Source: Vibrio campbellii CAIM 519 = NBRC 15631 = ATCC 25920 (GTDB taxonomy: Bacteria > Pseudomonadota > Gammaproteobacteria > Enterobacterales > Vibrionaceae). From it: DNA of 64,000 nt. The translations under genes and the position numbers were made by a program. Positions 34,148 through 41,506 of the stretch are shown piece by piece. The DNA lies in the NCBI RefSeq assembly GCF_002163755.1, contig NZ_CP015864.1:806001-870000 (forward strand), read 5' to 3'. How positions within the stretch are numbered: the stretch's first letter is position 1; every line of letters begins with the position of its first letter. A model generated the notes under the pieces. The model was not told the DNA's origin. It worked only from the letters and a program-made list of their open reading frames with translations, and searched no databases.

Positions 34148-34993
34148 ATGCAGGATCATCAACCGAGTATCATCCCCAATACAAAGCGACAAGATGAAGT
34201 ACTTTGGAACGTCGATGAATTCGGCGTCGCAACGCTAACGCTCAATCGTACAGAGAAGCACAATGCGTTTGATGCCTGTATGATTGACTTGCTGATCCAT
34301 AGGCTGGATTACCTCGCTTTACGCACCGATGTTCGATGCTTAGTGCTTCGAGGAAACGGCAAGCACTTCTCCTCTGGCGCGGATTTAAATTGGATGAAAT
34401 CCATGGCAAACAGCACCAGAAAGCAAAACCTTGAAGACGCACAGAACCTCGCTCGTCTGGTGCATACACTGGACGCTTTCCCTCAGCCTACCATTGCGGT
34501 TGTGCAGGGTTCCGCATTTGGTGGCGCATTGGGCTTAATCTGTTGTTGTGATATTGCCGTCGCGGCGGAGAATGCGAAGTTCTGCTTGAGTGAAGTCAAG
34601 CTAGGGCTGGTTCCGGCAACTATCTCTCCTTATGTCATGCGTGCTATGGGAAACCGTCAAGCTCGTCGTTACATACTAAGTGCCGAAGTGATTAACGCCG
34701 CCAAAGCAGAAAAGTTTGGCCTTGTGCATGAGGTTCATAAGCTGGATAAAATCGAAGCCGTGGTAGAAAGTTTGATTGATTCTTTGCTGCTCAATAGCCC
34801 AGATGCAATGCGAAAAGCCAAAGCGTTATGCCATCAATGCCACCAAAATCCGATTGATGGTCAGCTTATCCAATACACGAGCCAACTGATCGCCGATATT
34901 CGCGTATCACCGCAAGGACAAGACGGCTTACAAGCCTTTCTGGAGAAACGAGAACCGGGTTGGATAAACAAGCCAGCTAAGGGCAAGAAATGA
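34148..34993 (+). CDS. liuC: Methylglutaconyl-CoA hydratase
   Basis: A 281-residue crotonase-family enzyme that hydrates 3-methylglutaconyl-CoA to HMG-CoA. The GNGKHFSSGADLNWMKSM segment with Trp-Met is typical of this hydratase, as is the SEVKLGLVPATIS stretch. It is preceded by AAGAAAGGACGTC. The last codons read KPAKGKK and overlap the start of liuE by four bases (ATGA), so it is directly coupled to the lyase gene. In most related operons liuD lies here. Confidence 0.94.
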   Translation: MQDHQPSIIPNTKRQDEVLWNVDEFGVATLTLNRTEKHNAFDACMIDLLIHRLDYLALRTDVRCLVLRGNGKHFSSGADLNWMKSMANSTRKQNLEDAQNLARLVHTLDAFPQPTIAVVQGSAFGGALGLICCCDIAVAAENAKFCLSEVKLGLVPATISPYVMRAMGNRQARRYILSAEVINAAKAEKFGLVHEVHKLDKIEAVVESLIDSLLLNSPDAMRKAKALCHQCHQNPIDGQLIQYTSQLIADIRVSPQGQDGLQAFLEKREPGWINKPAKGKK

Positions 34994-35886
34994 ATTTGCC
35001 AAACAAGGTAAATATTGTCGAAGTGGGTGCGAGAGACGGATTACAAAACGAATCGCCAGTGTCCACGCAAGCCAAGATCCGCTTAATCGACCTGCTCTCG
35101 GATACAGGGCTCACCCATATTGAGGCAGGCTCTTTTGTGTCGCCTAAATGGGTACCTCAAATGGCCGATTCACTCGATGTGATGAAGAGAATCACCCGCC
35201 GCCACAACGTCATCTACTCAGCGTTAACGCCTAATGTGCAAGGCTTTGAGAAAGCGCTAGAAGCTGGAGCTACCCACGTTGCTATCTTCACCTCCTCATC
35301 GGAGGGCTTTTGCCGACACAACATCAATTGCTCGATTGCGGAAAGCCTCACCCGCTTTGAGCCAGTAATGGAATTGGCAGTAACCCATAACATTCCCGTT
35401 CGGGGCTACTTATCTTGCGTGGCAGACTGCCCTTACGATGGATCAACCAAACCAGAACAAGTGGCAAGAGTCGCTAACCTGCTGATGGAATTAGGCTGCT
35501 ATGAGGTTTCACTTGGAGACACCATAGGTACAGGCACGCCTATGCGCATCGCTAAAATGTTAGAAGCCGTACTAGTGAAAGTCCCAACCCATAAGCTCGC
35601 TGTGCATTTTCACGATACGTGGGGACAAGCGTTAGCAAATATCTACCAAGCCTTAACAATGGGTGTCCATACCGTCGATAGTAGTGTGGCTGGACTTGGC
35701 GGCTGCCCTTACGCTCATGGCGCATCGGGTAATGTTGCTACCGAAGATGTGCTCTACCTTTGCCAAGGTTTAGGAATCGAGACAGGAGTAGATTTGGAGT
35801 TGCTCGCCAAAGCCGGATGGATGATCAGTGAAGAGCTAAACCGTCAGCCGACCTCGAAGGTATCGATGGCATTAAAGCAACGTTAA
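34990..35886 (+). CDS. liuE: Hydroxymethylglutaryl-CoA lyase
   Basis: A 298-residue TIM-barrel lyase that splits HMG-CoA to acetoacetate and acetyl-CoA, the last step of leucine breakdown. VGARDGLQNE near the N-terminus gives the metal-binding Asp, HFHDTWGQALAN (206-217) supplies the two ligand His, and C239 in GLGGCPYA is the G-loop catalytic Cys. The start ATG overlaps the liuC stop. A terminator at 35918 ends the operon. Confidence 0.96.
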   Translation: MNLPNKVNIVEVGARDGLQNESPVSTQAKIRLIDLLSDTGLTHIEAGSFVSPKWVPQMADSLDVMKRITRRHNVIYSALTPNVQGFEKALEAGATHVAIFTSSSEGFCRHNINCSIAESLTRFEPVMELAVTHNIPVRGYLSCVADCPYDGSTKPEQVARVANLLMELGCYEVSLGDTIGTGTPMRIAKMLEAVLVKVPTHKLAVHFHDTWGQALANIYQALTMGVHTVDSSVAGLGGCPYAHGASGNVATEDVLYLCQGLGIETGVDLELLAKAGWMISEELNRQPTSKVSMALKQR

Positions 35887-35917
35887 TCATAAAACAAAAA
35901 GTTCTTTGTAAAACAAA

Positions 35918-35952
35918 AGGCTGCCTTGCTTAACAAGGCAGCTTTGTCATTT
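35918..35952 (+). terminator. Terminator of the liu operon
   Basis: A perfect 9-bp stem (35920-35928 with 35934-35942) with loop CTTAA, followed by a T-rich tail. An A run before it may let it also serve the convergent outer-membrane protein gene. Confidence 0.85.
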
Positions 35953-35983
35953 TCAAGTACGATGAGTTTTAGACAAAAAGGCG

Positions 35984-36601
35984 TTAAAACTTGTAAGTAG
36001 AACCAACGTACCAAGAACCAACCGACTGGTCGTAATCTTTAAATGCAGTTTCTAGCGTGTAATGGTCAACTTCATAACCTGCACGGAATGCAAGACCACC
36101 TAGCATTACCGGCGCATACTCCAAGCCAACACCTAAACGAACCGTACCGCCACTCTCGCTGTCCTTAAAGTTGTTGCCTGTGACGTTTTCTTTTACTTCG
36201 TAGCTGATGGAACCTAAACCAAGCGTTGCAAATGGGCGTAAGCCATTGTCGAACGTGTAACCTACATTTGCGGCTACGGTAAACGTATCGTGGCTTAGCT
36301 TTAAAGCCGAAACATTTTGCACCTTAACATCAGTATCCGCATACTTAGTGTATTGTGCTTCAATAGCAACAATGCGGTTGATTTGATAACCAGCAATCAA
36401 CTTGTATGCAGAGCCATCCGAATCTGAAGTTAGAGGAACGCTTGCCCCTGAGTGTCGAGCGATTGCGTGACTTACATCATTCATGTAGCCTGCGTCATCA
36501 AAATCGGTATGACCGATGCCCGCACCAAGATAAAAGCCACTCATATCGTTAGCAGATGCAAAACTAGAAACCAGTGCAGTAAGAAGAAAAACCTTTTTCA
36601 T
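35984..36601 (-). CDS. Outer-membrane beta-barrel protein
   Basis: A 205-residue secreted protein: signal peptide MKKVFLLTALVSSFASA, then a small eight-strand barrel of the OmpA-like transmembrane type (FYLGAGIGHTDF, YKLIAGYQI, VAANVGYTF, ATLGLGSISYEV and the C-terminal VGSTYKF, ending in Phe as barrel proteins do). I take ATG 36601; the frame continues to 36637 but adds residues before the signal. It is divergent from the ToxR/VtrA-like regulator with a 303-bp gap, so it may be a target of that regulator. Related proteins respond to pH, bile or stress in vibrios. Confidence 0.9.
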   Translation of the reverse strand: MKKVFLLTALVSSFASANDMSGFYLGAGIGHTDFDDAGYMNDVSHAIARHSGASVPLTSDSDGSAYKLIAGYQINRIVAIEAQYTKYADTDVKVQNVSALKLSHDTFTVAANVGYTFDNGLRPFATLGLGSISYEVKENVTGNNFKDSESGGTVRLGVGLEYAPVMLGGLAFRAGYEVDHYTLETAFKDYDQSVGSWYVGSTYKF

Positions 36602-36904
36602 TTTGAATTGTCTTTGCCGTGTTGTTTGAGTCGACACACTCTAAAATCTCACCCCTCAAATAACTAAACAGAAATCAAATTGTTTTCACATTTACATTTA
36701 TACCCTTACTTAAAGAAAGGCTTAAAAGGCCATAAAAAATATCAATGCACTGATTTTTAATGATTTATTTTCATTTAAACTGCCAACTTGATTTATAAAT
36801 TAATCTCGGTAGACTGTGCCGCTTTCAAAATAAATTTAGGTTCCCATAACTTTTTAATCTCACCTAACGAGATAGAAGTTGCCTTCTAAAAAGCCAATTT
36901 AGCA
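36602..36904. promoter_or_regulatory. Divergent promoter region of the barrel protein and membrane regulator
   Basis: About 300 bp, AT-rich, between divergent start codons. It must hold both promoters. I see no fixed operator motif. Confidence 0.5.
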
Positions 36905-37732
36905 ATGAAATCGATCCAGTTTTCGAACTTAACTTTAGAATGTGCAACAAGGACGTTACGTAATCAAAACGGAAATAAAGTCGTTCTCAGGCCTCTTCCT
37001 TATGAGGTTCTTTTACTGCTCCTGCAAAAAAATGAACCTGTATCCCGAGAGGAACTTTTCAAGACCTGCTGGGAAGGGTTGGTCGTGACCGATCAAGCAT
37101 TAACCAACGTGGTTTCTGGCCTACGTCGTAACCTGCTTTCTTTAAAAGCCCAAAACGCTGAAATCAAAACCATCAGTAAAGTCGGTTATTTTATTCAGGC
37201 CGGATCCATTAAGGCCATCACGCAACCAGTACCTCAAATTGAAGAAACGGGCTCAGAAACTGTCTGCGATAATCAGAGCGATGAAGTAAGCCTCACCCAT
37301 CCAATGCGACAGAAAACCAGTACTATCCTTCTAGCTGCGGTTTATGTTGTTGGCACCGTTGTAGCTTTGCTCACCCTTCTAAACTTAAAACCACTTTTCG
37401 AGAAGCCAAGCTATATAAAAAAAGACAACTATAAACACCTTGTCGTCGGACAAACCAACATCTATTTACATGACGCCACTCCAGGGTTTATTTCGGCCGA
37501 CAATTTAAAACTGCTACTGAATAAATTACCCCAAGCGCAATGTAATGCAGACGTGTACATACGCCTTTTCCCTTCGATCTATGAGGCAAATATGGTCGCT
37601 TTGACTATTTGGTTGCAAAAAACGGATGGGAATAAAAACCATATGTATCGCCACTTTAATGTTCAGAGAGAACAATTGGGCGAATATATTGCCGACTCAT
37701 ACTCTAGCAAGGAGGCGATATGCGCATTTTAG
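36905..37732 (+). CDS. ToxR/VtrA-like membrane-bound winged-helix regulator
   Basis: A 275-residue protein. Residues about 5-97 form an OmpR/ToxR-type winged helix (LRPLPYEVLLLLLQKNE, VSREELFKTCWEG, TNVVSGLRRNL, KTISKVGYFI). A linker leads to one membrane helix (about 139-160) and a periplasmic domain of about 110 residues. This is the architecture of ToxR, TcpP, VtrA and CadC. It overlaps by 13 bases a small gene coding for a membrane-anchored periplasmic protein, the arrangement of toxR-toxS and vtrA-vtrC. It probably senses an external signal and acts directly at a promoter, perhaps the divergent barrel gene. Which signal is unknown. Confidence 0.9.
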   Translation: MKSIQFSNLTLECATRTLRNQNGNKVVLRPLPYEVLLLLLQKNEPVSREELFKTCWEGLVVTDQALTNVVSGLRRNLLSLKAQNAEIKTISKVGYFIQAGSIKAITQPVPQIEETGSETVCDNQSDEVSLTHPMRQKTSTILLAAVYVVGTVVALLTLLNLKPLFEKPSYIKKDNYKHLVVGQTNIYLHDATPGFISADNLKLLLNKLPQAQCNADVYIRLFPSIYEANMVALTIWLQKTDGNKNHMYRHFNVQREQLGEYIADSYSSKEAICAF

Positions 37733-38199
37733 CGGTGGTGTTTGCAGCGATTACAACTGCATTTGCCATTTATTGCTGGCAATTTGAAAGTTACGATTTT
37801 AGCGGCACCCGATGGCGTTGTTCGGAAACAAAAGCGGGATTTACTTCAGCAGCGTATCGTCAATATCTAAGCATCGAAGAATATACGACCATCTACTTTC
37901 CTTCCAATACCAGTGTGATTTACTACCAGTCAGGCATGCTCAATCATAAGTCGGGATTGAAAGAACCTTTCGAACTTGTGCTCACAGCGAAAAATGAAGT
38001 CAATGGACAGCGAATCCAGCAAAAATTTGACAGTGTCGATTGGAACCTGACACCACCCGAGTCTCCCTTATTTACCAGGGATAAGGCCAGTTTGGTCGGT
38101 TTTGAGTCTGATTTAAATTACTTTGTCCAAGATGAGCATCTCTACTTTTTTAACACAAACGAAAGCGAAGATGTGAACATTGCCTGCCACAAGGTTTAG
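37720..38199 (+). CDS. VtrC/ToxS-like membrane-anchored partner of the regulator
   Basis: A 159-residue protein with an N-terminal hydrophobic anchor (residues 1-19) and a beta-rich, mostly polar periplasmic part with Cys33 and a C-terminal Cys. The start overlaps the end of the regulator gene, which suggests coupled synthesis. By size, topology and position it fits the small partner of ToxR-type regulators. In V. parahaemolyticus the VtrA-VtrC pair forms a lipocalin-like barrel that binds bile salts; whether this protein binds a lipid is open. I do not recognise the sequence itself as ToxS. ATG 37720 has AAGGAGG close upstream. Confidence 0.82.
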   Translation: MRILAVVFAAITTAFAIYCWQFESYDFSGTRWRCSETKAGFTSAAYRQYLSIEEYTTIYFPSNTSVIYYQSGMLNHKSGLKEPFELVLTAKNEVNGQRIQQKFDSVDWNLTPPESPLFTRDKASLVGFESDLNYFVQDEHLYFFNTNESEDVNIACHKV

Positions 38200-38393
38200 G
38201 AATCGATGCAAGTTTGCATTGTGAGGAACTCGGCAAACCGGACGGATGTACAGTAAGAGTTAAGTCAGCTAGCCAACCACGGAAGGTACGCTTCTCTATG
38301 GCGATAATGCCGACTTAATCCAAGCGCAGGCAGAAGTTCTAATTGGACTCTTATTCAAGCCCGAAAGGCAGACTTCTGCCCAAGCGAGATGCA

Positions 38394-38693
38394 TCAATAA
38401 TGGCCACCAATATTGATGATCTTAATGCTGTTTGATGACGGGTAGATAAAGGTTACTCGATCCGTTTGATTCAAGCGTATCGAATAAATTGGATAAGTTT
38501 CAAACTTCTTCCCTTTCAACTGCTCATAGTGGGAATCCCCCACAGCAGATGCCGCGTCTTTCGGCGAGTAGTTTTGATCAACGATCAATCTGCGCCAATC
38601 ATGATATTTCCGCATGCTACTCGGACTCACAGAAACGTGCTTACTTTTGTCGAAACGTGTTCTTTGATCACTGTCGTCAAATTCATAACTCAT
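38394..38693 (-). CDS. Small protein with RelE/ParE-like C-terminus, no antitoxin seen
   Basis: A 99-residue ORF whose start at 38693 has AGGGAG eight bases upstream, a good ribosome site. The last 40 residues (KKFETYPIYSIRLNQTDRVTFIYP, then KIINIGGHY) follow the strand pattern of RelE/ParE/HigB toxins, where a conserved Arg-Val-Phe strand leads to a final His-Tyr. The N-terminal half is polar and helical. No companion antitoxin gene is found on either side, so if real it is an orphan or relic, or a different protein. The function is not established. Confidence 0.55.
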   Translation of the reverse strand: MSYEFDDSDQRTRFDKSKHVSVSPSSMRKYHDWRRLIVDQNYSPKDAASAVGDSHYEQLKGKKFETYPIYSIRLNQTDRVTFIYPSSNSIKIINIGGHY

Positions 38694-39044
38694 CGCATGA
38701 ACTCCCTAAATATTCGTTTTTAATCATCATAGATTTAGCAATCGCACCAAGTGCAACCTGCCATTTTTGGCAAATCGACCTTAACGCAATCGTACCTTGA
38801 TGCATAATGGCGAAATATAAGGTGAATCTGACGAGTCGAAATGACGGATACACGATACCTATTGCAAAAGAGAATATTTTTTAAGCAATGTGAATGTCAA
38901 AATAGATAAGTTGCAAGTTTGAGCACGGAATTCACGTTCTACTTCTGTGAACAACTTCGCATTCATACCTATAAATTAACCAAGAGAGACTAGAAAGGTA
39001 GAGCCAACGATAGTTATTTAGTTGGCTCTATAAAGTGAATTGAA
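38694..39044. other. Gene-free stretch between the small ORF and the DMT gene
   Basis: About 350 bp in which I see no convincing gene. It must hold the promoter of the 99-residue ORF (minus strand). Confidence 0.5.
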
Positions 39045-39923
39045 CTAAGCACGTTTTGGAAAACGGAGTTTGCCGCCAGTTCGGTAGAACAACAATGAAA
39101 ACAAGATAAGTGCACAACCAACCAACTTATTTGCAGTCAAAAGCTCACCGTACCAAAGCACACTAAGTATCACAGTCCACACGGGTTCGAGAATCATAAT
39201 CAGCGCTGCGTTGCCCGCTTGAACAAACTTCTGTCCCATGGTTTGCATCACATAGCGTAAGCTCGTTGCCAAAAGCGTACTAAGAGCAAACCAAATCCAG
39301 ATAGAAGTCGACACTTCTTCAGGTACCGTTTCCACTAAAGATGAAATTAGTAAACCTATCAAACCCGTGATAAACAGCTGGATACACGTCAGCAACAATA
39401 CCGGCAATTTCTGCGAGTACTTACTGTTGACGTTGAAGTGCAAAGCGAGCATCAAAGCTGCACCCAAAAACCAAAGTTGGCTAGTAGATTGTTGCCAGCC
39501 ACCAGCCAAAGACAAACACCCTAAGCCAAGAATTGCGATAGGCAGAGAGATCCAGAAAATTCGTTGCGGTCTTTGACGGAACATGACCCAAGCAACGATT
39601 GGCACAAACAGCATCGAAAGACTCATGATGAATGCGCCCTCGCCCAGCGTATCACTGATAGAAATCGCATAGATCCAGCACATTAATGCGCCACCTAAAA
39701 GCACGCCAACCCCCGCAGCCGCAAAGATATCTTTCTTATTAGCGGCACGAAGCGGCTTAATACATAAAGGCAGTAAGCATAGAGAAGCGATGGTAAATCG
39801 CAGACCGATGAATCCGAATGGTGGTAGACCTTGAATGGTTTCTTTAGAGAAAATCCACCCTAGAGCCGCGATCATCATAGTTGCGACGAGCACGAATGCA
39901 GCTTTGCGTTCTGAGTTAAGCAT
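39045..39923 (-). CDS. EamA/DMT-family transporter
   Basis: A 292-residue protein with ten hydrophobic helices in two similar halves, the drug/metabolite transporter plan (EamA, PF00892). The GFIGLRFTIASLCLLPLC helix 2, and the repeated ILEPVWTVILSVLWYGE segment in the second half, are typical. Members export amino acids or other metabolites, or import nucleotide sugars; no substrate can be assigned. It stands alone on the minus strand with its start at the left of a long intergenic region. Confidence 0.9.
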   Translation of the reverse strand: MLNSERKAAFVLVATMMIAALGWIFSKETIQGLPPFGFIGLRFTIASLCLLPLCIKPLRAANKKDIFAAAGVGVLLGGALMCWIYAISISDTLGEGAFIMSLSMLFVPIVAWVMFRQRPQRIFWISLPIAILGLGCLSLAGGWQQSTSQLWFLGAALMLALHFNVNSKYSQKLPVLLLTCIQLFITGLIGLLISSLVETVPEEVSTSIWIWFALSTLLATSLRYVMQTMGQKFVQAGNAALIMILEPVWTVILSVLWYGELLTANKLVGCALILFSLLFYRTGGKLRFPKRA

Positions 39924-40156
39924 AATTACTCACAAAAAATACCCGACGACGGAATCTTCAGGATTTATATATCATTGATTTTAATGCGTGGTCGATGGTT
40001 GTATTTTTATCGCAAATGCTGAACTGAATGTGTGCTAAAACTGGGGATTACTAACGTTTGCGAAACGCTCACAGTATACATTGTGACTCAGCTCTCATCG
40101 AGGAAATTACTGTGAAACTCTGTCATTATTTCATGACGTGATGCCATCAAAACACC

Positions 40157-40176
40157 CGCCGAACTCTCAGGCAAAA
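40157..40176 (+). other. Match to the 3' conserved part of glycine riboswitches, probably vestigial
   Basis: The 20 bases CGCCGAACTCTCAGGCAAAA match the CGAAnCTCTCAGGCAAAA 3' conserved segment of the gcvT glycine aptamer. The pairing GGAGAG strand expected upstream is missing, so it would not fold as a normal aptamer. It lies about 90 bases before the small ORF at 40267. Confidence 0.3.
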
Positions 40177-40266
40177 ACTCAAGCAAAGTAAGGAATAACC
40201 TCAGTCTAAATTGAGAGCAAAATGCTACAATAGCAACGAAGTGAAACAGACGTCAGGAGGTGCTTT

Positions 40267-40434
40267 ATGAGGCATTCAACCGTACTCTTTTTCATTCTGA
40301 TAGCCCTACTCATCATCGCGCCAATCGCACTGGACTCACTCTTTAATCTTGTTACTACCCTACGCTTAAGTTACCTCGAGGCCGCCCCAAGTTCTGTCAC
40401 GCACATCTATACCCAAGTGACTTCAAAATGCTAG
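40267..40434 (+). CDS. Small membrane protein of 55 residues with a strong ribosome site
   Basis: ATG 40267 is preceded by AGGAGGT with 5-6 bases between, an excellent Shine-Dalgarno site in a window where most are weaker. The product begins MRHSTVLFFILIALLIIAPI, a single hydrophobic helix of about 18 residues, then a polar tail. The last eight residues are encoded by the left end of the repeat at 40408, so the C-terminus may have been changed by the repeat. I do not recognise it. The reading is good but only one short helix supports it, and expression is untested. Confidence 0.5.
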   Translation: MRHSTVLFFILIALLIIAPIALDSLFNLVTTLRLSYLEAAPSSVTHIYTQVTSKC

Positions 40435-40689
40435 ATTCAGAGCGTTGTCATTGATTCGAGGTCAAGGAGAACAACGCAGTGGAATAGCGAGCTCTTTCCA
40501 CGTTGTTTGAAGCAGAGATCGAGTCAATAACACGCTCCCGAAGGGTCCTCTTCATAAATAGTAAGGGTCTTGGCCTGTATACTTTGTTGTCGATTCTTGA
40601 TTTAGACGTACTAGACCTTTAAATCGCCGCCGCGTCTACAGACCAAGTCATTCTCGCTGAACCAAGCATCTCGAGGTTACTTGGGTATA
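40408..40689. repeat. 282-bp repeat with imperfect inverted ends
   Basis: The ends TATACCCAAGTGACTTC (40408) and, inverted, TATACCCAAGTAACCTC (ending 40689) form imperfect 24-bp terminal inverted repeats. Inside, a second inverted pair around 40438-40462 and 40510-40531 (GAGCGTTGTCATTGATTCGA and its partner) adds nested structure. It carries no gene and resembles the ERIC-like or MITE-like intergenic elements of Vibrio. A single matching end is also at 54616. Confidence 0.7.
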
Positions 40690-40744
40690 TGACATGATGA
40701 TCTATCGTGGTCGATAGTTTGTTTTCCAAGCTCTCTTATTCTCC

Positions 40745-40776
40745 AACCGCTCTTGCTTAAACCATGAGCGGTTTTC
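40745..40776 (+). terminator. Terminator-like hairpin upstream of the cbb3 operon
   Basis: A perfect 8-bp stem AACCGCTC (40745-40752) with GAGCGGTT (40766-40773), a 13-base loop, then TTCAATTTC. No recognised gene ends just before it, so it may end an unannotated transcript from the small ORF or from within the repeat. Confidence 0.55.
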
Positions 40777-41101
40777 AATTTCTACTGTTCTTTTTAAAAC
40801 ACCTCAAAGACGAAAAAATCATACAAAACCCACCATTTTTCAAACGCCAAAAGCTAAGCACCTATTTTCACTTTAGTTTTATTGGCGCTGATTTTGTCCA
40901 ATCCGCTTGGCCGGCACGTATTACTAATAAAATTCATAACTAAATCGGCTTGTATATAGCGATATTGCCAGTACCTGCTTATTCTTTAACTTATAAACAT
41001 AAAAAATACGCTGGTTCATTCACCTCACAAATAAGAGAGAAGTACTGGCTTTAATAGCCTAAGTTAGTGAAAAACGCATTCAATTTACTAGGGAAACAGT
41101 G

Positions 41102-41491
41102 ATGAGATTAAAGAACACGCATTTCATGGGAACAGGTATAAAGGCGGCTCTCCTCGCCACGATGTGCTTCTCTCCTTCCACTTTCGCAACTGACGCTAAA
41201 GCCGACAAGCAATTTGAGGTTGGTAGAGAGAAGTCGAAAGTATGCATGACATGTCACGGTGCTGACGGCATCTCTACGATCGACGCCTATCCAAACCTAC
41301 GCGGTCAGAAGAAAAGTTACCTGATCTCTTCTTTGAAAGATTACAAAGCGCGGGAGCGGACTAGTGGGTTGGCGGTACTCATGCAGCAGCAAGCCGACGC
41401 CCTGTCTGACCAAGATATTGAAGACATCGCACACTACTACTCGCAGTTAGGGAACGAGCATTCACCGTCAGATAACGAGCCCCAGCCTTAA
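41102..41491 (+). CDS. Periplasmic cytochrome c (c4/c5-like), first gene of the cbb3-type operon
   Basis: A 129-residue secreted monoheme cytochrome c with a signal peptide (to about residue 30) and one CxxCH site, CMTCHGADG. The YPNLRGQKKSYLISSLKDYKARERTSGLAVLM segment is typical of cytochrome c4/c5-type proteins, with the axial Met in the VLM segment. I start at ATG 41102, since AGGGA lies eight bases before it; the GTG just upstream adds one residue. It is 15 bp ahead of ccoN. It can be the electron donor or a carrier of electrons to the oxidase. Confidence 0.9.
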   Translation: MRLKNTHFMGTGIKAALLATMCFSPSTFATDAKADKQFEVGREKSKVCMTCHGADGISTIDAYPNLRGQKKSYLISSLKDYKARERTSGLAVLMQQQADALSDQDIEDIAHYYSQLGNEHSPSDNEPQP

Positions 41492-41506
41492 ACGAGGAGC
41501 GTTCTT

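Noticed and set aside
38200..39044. Integron cassettes around the orphan toxin-like ORF
   Set aside because: I looked for attC-type palindromes and cassette spacing and found none.
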